64,000 nt of DNA from Escallonia rubra (Eukaryota; Streptophyta; Magnoliopsida; Escalloniales; Escalloniaceae): positions 124,001 to 188,000 of the forward strand of contig JAVXUO010003038.1 in NCBI GenBank assembly GCA_033065855.1, in the 5' to 3' direction. Below the pieces are notes generated by a model, which saw nothing but the letters and a program-made list of their open reading frames with translations, had not been told where the DNA came from and made no database searches. Position numbers and translations under genes: made by a program. Below, in pieces: positions 23,901-35,900 of the stretch; the first letter of the stretch is position 1; each line of letters opens with the position of its first letter.

Positions 23901-26900
23901 ATATATATTATCTCATTTTATGACTTTGATTTTATTCACGCTTCCAATTTTTTGTGTGTGGGGGGGGGGGGGGTGTTAAAGGTGGTAATAGAGCATAGGG
24001 ATACGATTCATTTTGGAATTTAGAAGTTTTTATGGATATGATTGGAATGAGAAGTCTAGGGTTTAGGGATATGAGAGATTCAAAATTCTAGAGATTGGAA
24101 AGGTGATGGGCTGAAAATTAGATCTCACGGTTTGGACCTTGTAGAGTATAGACCCCATGTAATGTGAAGATTGGTTGTTAGTTTGGCATACCTTAGGCTT
24201 GAAGTTAAGCGTGTTAATATTAGGCATATTGTAGAAAGGGTATGTTTTTTATATTATCAGTCTGGCGCATCGGAAGCATGGTGGATTTGAGATTGATACC
24301 ACTTGTTTCATATGATTTGGATTTTGATTGGAGTAAGTTAGTTTAATGTGTCTTTTGCTAGCTATGTCATAAATATTTCGAGGAAAGTTATAGAGGTTTG
24401 TAGTTTCTTTGGTTCGGTTTGCTATTACTGCAGTTTTATGGAGGGGTTTTTGAAGCTTGTTACCCCGTTGACTCGTTTGACTCAGAAGAAGGTAAACTTT
24501 GAGTTGTCAGAGGGGTGCGATCGCAGCTTTCAGGAGCTAAAAAAAGATTGGTTTCAGCTCCAATCCTTGCTCTGCCATCAGGGATCGAAGGGTTTGTGAT
24601 ATACAATGATGTTTCACTGAAAGGTTTGGGACGTCTGAGTTATTGCGTATGTTCGCGACAGCTCAAGGCATGTGAAAAGAACTACCCATTCATGACTTGG
24701 AGTTAGCTGTTGTGGTTTTTGCCTTGAAAATGTGGAGGCACTATCTTTTATGGTGAGACATGTGAGATAGACACACTCTGAAGCACGGACACTTCAAAAT
24801 GGGAGGAGTATCGGGGTCAGGTGCGCATCGGACACGGGTGCGCCTCGGGTGCGCCTCGGGTGCGTGTCGGGTGCGCACCCATGATTTTCCATTAATTTTT
24901 TTATTTTCCGAAATTCGGGTGCGGCTCGGGTGCGGTTCGGGTGCGTATCCGACACTTCGGGGGCTGAAACATAATTTGTAGAAGATATTTCGGGGGTTGA
25001 AACATAAAACTTAATTTTTGTGGGGGGTGAAAACATAAAATAATTTAACTAACCAAATTAGGGCACACGACTCAGATAGAGAAAGAGAGATCGCAGCAGC
25101 CGCGACTTCCCTCGACACCGGCGATCTCCCTCGACGTCGGCAACCTCCCTCGACACCGGCGACGTCCCGCGACACCCATCGAACAGCCGCGACCACCCAC
25201 AACCTCACCGAACAGCCGCGACCACCCACGACCTCACCGAACAGCCGCGACCACCCACGACCTCACCGAACAGCCGCGACCACCGAAAACCATTGGGGGA
25301 CCTCCGGCGACTACCGAAAATCTGAGAGGAGACACTGGAGAGAAGAAGAAGGAGAAGAAGAAGGAGAAGAAGAAGGAAGAAGAAGAAGAAGGAGGAGGAG
25401 GGGACTTCCGGCGACCCACTGCGTCATCCCCCTGCGCCGAGTCCCGGAGACCCACTGAGGCGAGCGCCGTGCGCCTTCTTCCAGAGAGTCGACCCGTCGT
25501 GTGAAGTTATCTTCTTATGATTGATGTTATGTTATATTATTTACATATTATTAGTTTTGTTATATTATTTAAGGACCCCCAATGTTAAGTTATTACATAA
25601 ATCAACCCCAGCATTTCATAGAAATAGAAGTGATACCACATAAAAGCTTTATTATGTTCAGTTTTACAATTTTAATATTTATAGAACAACCCATTAAACT
25701 TAACTAATTTGGTTGAAAGCTTTAAAATTTACAAAAGAACCCATTAAACTTAAAAACTCACTACTTTGTTTGGAATATTAATATCTTTTCACATATATCA
25801 AACACATATATCAAACACATATATTATGATTATTAAGATTTAAATTGTTTAAAAATTAAATACTAAGTATATATAATTAAAAAAAATATTTATAAAATAT
25901 GCCGTATCCCCGCCGCACCCGTATCCTAGAATTTTTAAAAATGCCGTATCCGCGTATCCGCACCCGTGTCGTATCCGCACCCGCACCCGAGTCCGTGCTT
26001 CTTAGTAGACACAGATTACAAGACCCTTAATTATTTATTCGCGCCGGAGGAGTTAAATATTATGCAAAGTCGGTAACTAGAATTGCTTAAAGGTTTTGTT
26101 CCATCCAGGGAAGGCCAATGTGGTTTATGGTACTCTTAACACGAAGACTACTGGTATATTTTCTGCTCTTTTCTTGCTCATTTAGAAAGTTCTGGGAAAT
26201 ATTTTGGTAATTCGATGGCGCATCCTACTTTGGTCGAGAGAGTTAAACAAGGGCAGAATATAGATCCAAAGTTGGTTAAGATCACGGAACAAGTTAAGGA
26301 CGGTCAACAACCAGAGTTCAGGAAAATTCAAGAACAAATTACCGTAACGACAAATCTGTTGCTTCTTTCTTTTTCTCCAAACACTAGCTTCTTCATCTCT
26401 CTGTTTTTTTCTTCTCCTTGTCTCCTCAATAATATATGAAGACTTTTATGTTTTGTTCATCCTTATATAATTGCTTATGTAATTATACTATAATAACTTG
26501 AAGTCCTGCTAATGTAAGCATAATATGACTTAAAGTCCTAACTCCTAACCCAAGTGAAAATCTATTTATTAGCAACTAAATAATATCAAATGCTGTATTC
26601 GTCACTAAAAATACTTCCATACTACTCTAAAGTCCATTACTTAGTTCATAGTCACAATACTTTTTTTGATTAGTATTTACACATCTGTGGTGTTACATCC
26701 TCTATTCTTATAAATGTTACGCACTTGAAATTTGCTACCCTCGAATTTCAAAAGTTAACGCATAAAAATAATTGATAACTTCCAACCTCGATCATTGCTC
26801 AAAGTAATGCATGTACTTAAAATAGCTTTATGCTTTGCAACATGGGTCATTACAGTAACCTGCTCATATAACGTCACATAAAGAGTTGGATGCTGAATTT

Positions 26901-29900
26901 CCACATTAGTTGCAACTTGCAGCATATTAGCACTTGCAATTAATCCAATGAGTCAGTGACTTGTTATATTTTTTCAGTTTATACATGTTTTCAATTGGCC
27001 TGCACAAATTCGCTTATTGTTGAATTCTGAGGCAGCTATCTTCCTTTCCGTACTTGGAGCAGGTTGGGGCACAAACTTCCATTAAAGCAGCTGAATTTGA
27101 TATTCCTTCTCTGGAAACTGTTTCTGCACCGCTGTTAATGAGTCAAAAGGAGGCTCGCCATATCTCAAAATCCTGGATGACTTTTAAAGAGCCAATCGGT
27201 ACATGGAGTGAGGACAACTTCACTTTTCAAGGCATACTGGAGCATTTAAAAGTGACAAAAGACCAATCTGATTATTTGTGGTATATCAACAGGTACATTG
27301 ATATCTTAGCCTTCTAGCTTGTAAAGTAGGATTAGGTCGGGATAACCTGATAAGTGTATTTTTGAGTATTTTTTTTGTTTCCACTTGAGAAGAGAGAGCT
27401 TTCTTCACCTATAATGGCTCCTTATTATAAGGGACAAAATAAGAAGGGAATTGTTCCATTTGAAGACTGGCTCCATTCTAAACTTTTGAAGCCTTTTATT
27501 GGCTATACAGCCTTCCACTTCATGGGAGTACATACCCCTTTATTCACTCCTCTTGTACTCTACACCTTAGTTGCAGGATTCTCCAATTCTAGTGACGCTC
27601 CCGTCATGGAACCTTGCTCACAAATCTTGCACCTGCTCCCAGTCCCACCCGTAACCCACTATACTAATCAAGCTCCCGTTCTGGAACCTCGCACCTTCTC
27701 CCGCTCTCACCCGCGCTTTGTCCAACTAAGGTCTACATTTCGAGCTAGATGTGACTACTTTATGGTATCTCCTTGGTCTCCTGGTCCTTACCTCAATTAA
27801 ATTTGTTCACAATCGCAGTTTGAGTCCTCCTTCTTTATTGAAATTGCATTAACAAAGCTCTTTCTTGCAGTCATTTATGTGTTAATGATACTCCCCAGTT
27901 GTATCTGTTCCTTCTTTCCTCTCCTTATGTACATCTGGTTGTCTGGGATACTTCTCTCCTGTCTCTCTTCCTCTGATTAACATATATGTCGTGGGAAATT
28001 CAGTCAGTAAGGGTTGACATTGTGAATTTCTTCCTCGCTTATTGCATTCTCTCTTCTTGGACACATCCTTTCATTTTTCGCTGGCAAGGCAATTGCAGTA
28101 GCAACAGCCATAGCATCATAGTTACAATTGCAATAGCCAGTATGGTTGTAGTACTCTGGCAGTGGTAATAATATTGTATTAAAAGTTTGACAATGGTGGG
28201 GAATTGCAATAGCATTATGTGGCTTTCTTTGTGTTTGTTTGCTTTTATGTTTATCTTGGCATTGCATGTTCCTTTACTGGCAACTTCCTTATATGAGCAT
28301 CGTGAGTTTGATGGAAGGGGAGCGGGAATGTTAAGAGTATAAAGCAATATACAATGATGCTGTGGAAATGGTACTATATGGTAGAAATGTGTGATACTAT
28401 CGCATTGAGTGGTACTAAGAATCGTGCTTGCAGCTTGGCAGTATTTTGCCTTGCATCAAATGACACAAACTTTTTCTTACAGTGCATTTTGTTTACACGT
28501 GAATTTTAGGGCATTTTTACCCTTAAGCAATGCCTTGCACTGCCCTCCCTGTGTTTCCAAAAAACTGGGTAAGGGGCATCGTGTCGGTGCCGGATGGGAT
28601 GACAAGAGAGCAGGGGTTCTCTCCGTAGTTATATGTATCGTAACGGATCGGGTACCGATTCTTCCTGAAATGGTGCGTGGCTGTACCGGTAATGTTTCGG
28701 TTTGGTCTAGGATTTAATTACATTTTACGATATAGGGGCATGTCTTGTAGGACCCTAAATATTCTCTCTTCTCTTTTGTAAACCCTTGAAATATGGATAT
28801 GAAAGTCATTTAAGTTTATTTATTAAAGAACCAGGTCTAACCTCACCGCCTATAGAGAGAGATACGTGGACTAACAGTGTATTGGCCTGCTGTTAATTGG
28901 GTTCAAGGACTTAGAGAGAATCTTTGAAAGACTTTCATGTGGACCACATGTTTATCTCGTCCTCCCCACCCCCCCAACCCCCACCACCTAAAAAGGAAAA
29001 CCCTAAAATTTTTCTCGGACTCCAATTTAATGGCGGCAGAGCTCCCCACGTTGCATATCACGTTCATAAAAGCTCACAGTAGCCTGCAACATTCCATCAC
29101 AACCTCTAGATCTGCCATGGCCGTCTATCTCATAATCAAAATCACCATAATCCCCTTCTTTCCCACTACAACTATTCACAAATTTGCCAACAAATCAGAG
29201 CCACCTCAATCTTCCATCGCCCTTTCCTGAATCCTCACCATCTAACTCCGACTTTTTGAGAAACTAAGAAGGCTACAACCGTCCTTGGAGGAGGCTGCTA
29301 CCAGAAAAGGAGGACTGACAGAAAGGAAGAGGTGGATACCAATTTCTTATACTTATATAACTGACCAGTACATGTTGTGTATTGGCTGGTACAACTGGTA
29401 CTAGCCGGTATATGGACGGGTAAAAAATATTGGGGATCGTCATTACAGCATAAGGGAAAAATGGTACGTAGCAGCTGCTATTTTGGTACTGGTACGATAC
29501 TTGTAACTGCGGTTCCACAACACACTAGACAATTACGGATAAAGAATTTAGTCCCGGAACATAGACCTAGGTTTGTGAACAGGTAAGCTAGTTGATACGA
29601 TGAGCAGAAAGAGAGCAAAGATAGAGTGTCTTGGGGAGACTAAGTGGTTAGGAGGAAAGCCTAGGGAGATGGAGGGAACATATTATAAGTTATGGTAACC
29701 TAGAGGTGGATTTATAGTATAAAAGTGTAGCTAATTGTATGAGAGGAATTCTCCATGTATTATCATATTATGAAATGTACAGAATATATATACACCTAAT
29801 TGACATCTAAATAAGGAAGAGAAGACCTCTAAATAAGGAATAACTAGATTACATGGATAGCTGTCAATTAGGTTGCTAACTCCTAGAAATTAGGTCCTAT

Positions 29901-32900
29901 TTACAGCAATAGCTAATAATCTGGAAATTCCAACGCTCCCCTCAAGCTGGGACGTATATGTTGACCATTCCCAGCTTGCTCACCAAGTCTTCAAAACTTG
30001 GTTCATGTGAGCTTTTAGTCAGGGCATCAGCTGTCTGTTCCCTAGTAGGAACATGCATTAAATACACACTTCCATCATCAATATTTTCTTTGATAAAATG
30101 GCGATCCACCTCAACATGTTTGGTTCGGTCATGATGAACTAGGTTCTGGGTTATGTTAACAGCAGCTTTGTTGTTACAGTACAATTTCAAAGGCGAGCTA
30201 TTCATGACCTTCAGTTCACTCAGTAATCTCCTTAGCCAAGTACCTTCACAGATTCCATGTGCTAATGCCCGAAACTCGGCTTCTGCATTACTACTGGCAA
30301 CTACCAGTTGCTTCTTACTTTTCCAAGTTACTAGGTCCCCCCAAACATAGGTACAATAGTCGGATGTAGATCTTCTATCAACTAAAGATCCTGCCCAGTC
30401 TGCATTGGTATAAATCTCCACCAGTCTATCATCTCCCCTTTTAAAGAATAGTCCTTTCCCCGGTGTACCTTAGAACTTCATAGACAGCATCAAGATGTTT
30501 CTTCTTTGGTGAATGCATAAATTGACTGATTACGCTCACAACAAATGCAATATCTGGAGGCCTGTGTGACAAGTAAATTAGCTTGCCCACTAACATCTGG
30601 TATTGTTCACGATCAACATCTTTTCCACCTTCAATATCCAGCTTAGCCTTAGGCTCCATAGGTATCTCGGCTGGCCTACAACCCAACATATTAGTATCCC
30701 GAAGAAGATCTAGTACTTATTTTCGTTGGGAAACGGTGATTCCATCCTTGGTCCTCGCAACTTCCATACCTCGAAAGTACCTTAGTGCTCCGAGATCCTT
30801 TAGCTTGAACTCACCTGCAAGGTACAATTTTAAGGTATCCAATTCTCCACGGTCATCTCTTGTAATAATGATATCATCCACATACACTATGAGGATGACA
30901 ATTTTTCCTTCCTGAGAGTGCTTGTAAAAAAATGCATGGTCTGTCTGTGCTTGCCTTAAACCTATCCTTTTGACTACTTGGGTGAACTTCTCGAACCATT
31001 CCCTAGGAGATTGCTTCACTCCATTGAGAGATTTTTTTAATCTGCTTAGCAGATTACCTTCTCTTTCAAACCCACGAGGACAATCCATATAGACTTCTTT
31101 ATGTAGGTCACCGTTGAGGAAAGCATTCTTCACGTCCAACTGTTGTAGAGGCTAATCAAGATTGGATGCTACTAGGCGAAGGTCTCCCGATAATCTACAC
31201 CTAGGTTTGGGTGAACCCTTTGGCTACCAATCTCGCTTTATGCCAATTAACACTCTCGTCTGCATTAAACTCTACGGTGAACACCCACTTGCAACCTACC
31301 GTCTTCTTTCCTTTAGGCAGTTCCACAACTTCCCATGTATCAATTCTTTTTGGAGCACCCATATCTTCTTGAACCGCAATTCTCCACTTAAGATCAGCAA
31401 GAACTTCCTGTATGTCTCTCGATATTTCTGTTTCAAACAATACTCCCTCCGTCCCTTAAAATTCGCTCACTGACTCTTCACGCATATTAAGATAAGGGGT
31501 CATACTTTATATATTTCCAGTATTACCCTTAATGTTATATTCATTTGACTACATTTTTGTTTCATTAATGAGAGGGGTTTTTCAGCATGTGGGGCCTGCC
31601 TCTCTGTCTCTCTCTCTCTCGTCCCCTTCCCTTTTCCTCCCTAATTCTTTCAAGATAACCTGTAAATCCATGTTTTCTCTCAACTCCCGGGAATTTTGCA
31701 GCGGCAATCTTCACGGAGGTTGTTGTAGTATGTGAAGTAAATTACAGTAAAGTAGGGCCCATTGATGTTCTGATGAGCTTGTTCATCGAAATCAAGCGAT
31801 AAAGAAAGTAAAATATGGCCAAAGAAGATCGATTTTCTGCCCTAATTTTACTATGGTAAGTGGAGATGGAGTAAGGGGAGAGAGATCAGAGAAATGAGAG
31901 GAGACGACGAAGATGAGAATGCCTAGGTGAATGCCCGAACGCCTAATCTCGCCTCTTCAACCGTCACATTGCCTGGTCAAATGCTACCTCGCTGCCTCAT
32001 TCACGCCTTCGTCTCGCTTCACACCGCCTAGGCGAACCCCCGAACGCCTCTGATTGCCTACTTAAACGCCCCAACAACGCCTTGTCACCTTATTCTCAAA
32101 ATAAGGCGCCTGAGCGGACGCCTATGCTCGCGATCACCTGATCCTACACCATGACCAACAAAATACCCACTGCCTTTCTTCAGAAGCAGATCTGCAATTT
32201 TTTCTTTGAAATCAAATGTTGTGATTGATGATGCAGGGGACGGTACTTGTGGTTGATGAAGGACATGGTGTTGGTGGATGCAGAAGACACGGCGACAGCG
32301 GCGGCGGTGATGGGGGAAGAAGACGACAATAGCCGATAGCTGTAGTGGTGGAAGAATACAGTAACATCGGTGGTGATAGGGGCCGTTGGGGTTGGAGGCA
32401 ACCATGATCGGCGTCGTCAGGGTCGGCGGTAGTGGTGATTGGGGTTGTCGGTGTTAGCAACAGGGGTGATCGGGGTCGTCGGCGGTGGTGATGCCGGTAG
32501 TCGGCAATGGTGATCGAAGCTCGGAGGGGGAGGGAGATGGAGAGAGAGAGGGGGGGGGAGGGAGGGAGGGAGGGGGAGAGAGATGTGACAGGTGATAGAA
32601 ACAAAAGAATAAATTAAAAAAGAGGTGGCTAAGGGCAAACATCTAACTTCACATAAAATTTATATCCCAAAATAGAAATGATCGATTTTGTGGGACAACC
32701 AAAAAAGGAAATCTAATCGAATTTTAAGGGACGGAGGGAGTAGTATGGTAAAGACATGAACTGTAGAGGAGAGTTTTTCACAAGAAACAAACTTGGATAT
32801 AGGATGCTGAGTGCATGTTGTGGTTCCTTTTCTAAGGGCAATCGACAGGTTTAGGTCCACCTCTTCAGTCAAATTCTCGGCACCCTTCCGAATGGAATGA

Positions 32901-35900
32901 TCAGTGCCATCATGATGAGTATGATCATTAGCTTGCTCAGCATCAGGGCTGGGGATCGGTTCCAACTCTTGGCCTTGCAGAGCTTCTGGTTTATCACCAT
33001 TTAGAGGTTGTTTCTTGCGTGAATACACAAGTAAAGGCCAATAATTTCCCCCAGTTTCCAATATTTTCTTTTGTTTAATGAATGGCATCATAGGTTCGGA
33101 TTCGATTTTGGGCAGGGTAGCTTGTGGTGATGGTTCGAGTTCATGTTCATCCCAAGGCTTATCTTTATCTAAAGTCTCTCCCTGAAGATAAGTTTGGTGA
33201 AAGAAAGGTTGATACTCAAGAAATGTGACATCCATAGAGACAGAGATGACGTAGTGACGGGGAATAACACTTGTATCCACGTTGAGTTGAGGAATAGACA
33301 ATGGACGCCCCCTTTTTGGATTTTTGGAACAGTTTAGACCGATGTTGTGGACATGTACAAATGCAGTGCACCCGAAGGTTTTGAGTGGCATGGATGAGAT
33401 AGATCGGAAGGTTGGGTAAGGTTTTAGGAGTTTTGACGTTGGGGAGTTGAATATAAGGATTTTCGAGTAGCATTCGGTTTATGAGATATGAGGCGGTTAG
33501 AACGGCTTCTCCGCAAAGATATTCTAGAATCGCATGGTAAAACATTAGAGATCTCGCGACTTCCATGAGGTGACGGTTTTTTCTTTCTGCTACAACATTT
33601 TGCTGTCTCAGGACATGATCTTTGGTGAATGATTCCATTAGTTTGAAGGTACTCTCCAAGAACTGAGTGGAAGTATTCTTTTCCATTGTTAGTTCTCATG
33701 GTTTGTATAGAAGCGTTAAACTGACTTTTTATCCTTGTGTGAAACAACTGAAAGGTTTTACCAGCTTCGGATTTTTCTTTGAGTAGATAAACCCAACAAA
33801 CTCTAGTGTGGTCATCAATAAATGTGATAAACCATTGAGTTCCTGGAATGTTCTTTATGCAGGAAGGACCCCAGATGTCATAATGGATTATAGAGAATGG
33901 GTGAGACTGTTTATATGGTCTAATTGGAAAGGGTGTGAGTGTGTTTGGTAGCTGACAGGTTTCACAAAAGAAATGACTCGGATTTTTTTTAATAAACAAA
34001 TCTGGGTGTAAGAGTTTAAGGTAATGGAAATTAGGGTGGCCCAACCATCGATGCCATGACATAATTAAGTCGTCATTATTGGAAACAGAAGAAAAATTAA
34101 CGGTCGTTGCTTGCCTCGCCATGCATATCTTGTCCTTAAAATAGTAGAGTCCACCGCTTACTCTAGCATTGTCAATCATCCTCCCCGATTCCAACTCCTG
34201 GATTTCACAAAGAGATGCAGAAAATTTAGCAGTGCAATTAAGGTCGTGGGTCATCTTGCTCATAGAGATCCAATTACACGCTAAATTCGAACATGCAAAA
34301 TCGAGAGCATAATAATATTTTTTGACAGCAACACTGACCTTTTCCACCAACATTAGAGAATGATCCATCCACCATTTTTACTCTAGAATTTCCACGGCAA
34401 AGAGTGTATGAGTAGAATAGTGATGAGTTACCTATTAGATGGTCTGAGGCCCCTGAATCAAGTATCCAAGGGCAATTGTTTTGAGCATGAAGTGCAGTAC
34501 CTTATGCATAGTGGCTGGTAGAGTGTTTTTATTACCCGCGGTTGGCTGACTCAAGAGTTTCTGTAGCTGCTCTAGTTGGGCCTTGGTGAAGTAGATCCCA
34601 TTCGTATCACTGCTAGCCCAAGTGTCTTCATTCTTGTTTGATCCCCTAGATTTCCAGTTGGATGGCTTACCGTGAATATCCCATCAAGTGTCTCGGGTGT
34701 GGCCCGATTTAGTGCAGCACCACGGACGTCATCCTTTCTCATTGTTTCTCTGATCTCCACTAGACTTGCCAATGGAGGGATTATTCTTTGTGGCTAAAGC
34801 CACAGTTTCCATGTGCATTTCACCACTAATAACATGCCTCCTGCTATTAGTGGTGAAATGCACATGCCTCCTGCCTCCAAGCATAACATGCCTCCTGCTA
34901 TTAGTGGTGAAATGCACATGCTATTAGACTTGCCAATGGAGGGATATTGTAATGGTCAATAGGTTCAAACAGCCCATTCAGTACAGGGCTTAATTGATGC
35001 TTATAGATGCTATGTATTGTTAGGGAACTCAAAGTGAGACTTGAGGAATTCCTTCCGACATTTCCTGGTTCAAAGTTCATTATGTATTGGTTTGGCAAGG
35101 TCTTGGGTATGATTCTTCCCACTTGCATATTTGGTCCTCCTTTCTTATAGTGCAATTTGCACACTTTTTATTTGCCCCCTTGGTGGCGGTGCACCTTGAT
35201 TTGTCTATCCACATGCAATTGGGAGCTTGCAAATCGGGGGTTGCATGTGAGGGAGAGTGTTAAAGCATGATATACATTTTTGGGCCCATTCTCTAAGAGC
35301 TTAAGCTTTTAGAGTGGATGGTAAATTAACATGGTATCGGAGCCGTAAGGCTTTTCTTCGAGAGTTTTTTTTTCCAGGAAATTTGGTTCTTAGTTTCTTA
35401 GACAATTTGTGGCACACAAAGTCGTACTTGTCAGCTATCAGGAACCCTTTCGTAAGTCTTTCCTGATTTACGTCATTTTTTGAGAGATAACCACAGTGAT
35501 TCCTGTGTGTTTTGATGGGTAGAAGTTTTTTATGGGAATTTATTCTTTGTTGTTTTATTCAAGGTCATGAAAGGTGGGGATATATTGATGGAACTGAGAA
35601 AAAGCCTACAGATTTGTCTAAGGAAGATGAACCGAAGAAATGGGTCAGAAACAATAGCAAAGTCATGAGTTGGATCGTGAGTTTGGTTGAACCTTGCATT
35701 GTCTTGAATTTGAGGTCCTATCATACGGCGCCTGAAATGTGGGATTACTTGAAAAAGGTTTATCATCAAGATAAGGATACCAGAAAGTTTCTGCTCAATT
35801 ATGACATTGGAGAGTATTCTCAGGGTGATAAAGACATGCGCTTTATGGATTTATGGTTACAGCACAACTCAATGGTGCATGCCATAGTTCCAGCCACTGC

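Larger units (their letters stand above)
24350..26330 (+). pseudogene. Gypsy element B RT/RNase H fragment, split by a hAT element
   Basis: Reads [20 protein letters not shown] and FQELKK, then in shifted frames [20 protein letters not shown] and [16 protein letters not shown]. After the 1.2-kb insert it resumes [15 protein letters not shown] and later [33 protein letters not shown]. These are the RT thumb, RNase H and linker segments of Ty3/gypsy. Gag, protease and most RT are deleted between the leader (about 24350) and this fragment. Multiple frameshifts. Confidence 0.85.

Noticed and set aside
25011..25455. Arg/Ser-rich ORFs as a gene
   Set aside because: They translate a 29-bp tandem repeat and a purine tract inside a non-autonomous hAT element.
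27375..27800. + strand ORF of 141 codons in intron 12 as a gene
   Set aside because: No start context, no homology I recognise, proline-rich random look, lies between BGAL9 exons 12 and 13.
32085..32642. Pro/Ser/His-rich - strand ORFs
   Set aside because: All lie in CT/GGTGGT-type simple sequence within the mariner-like element.
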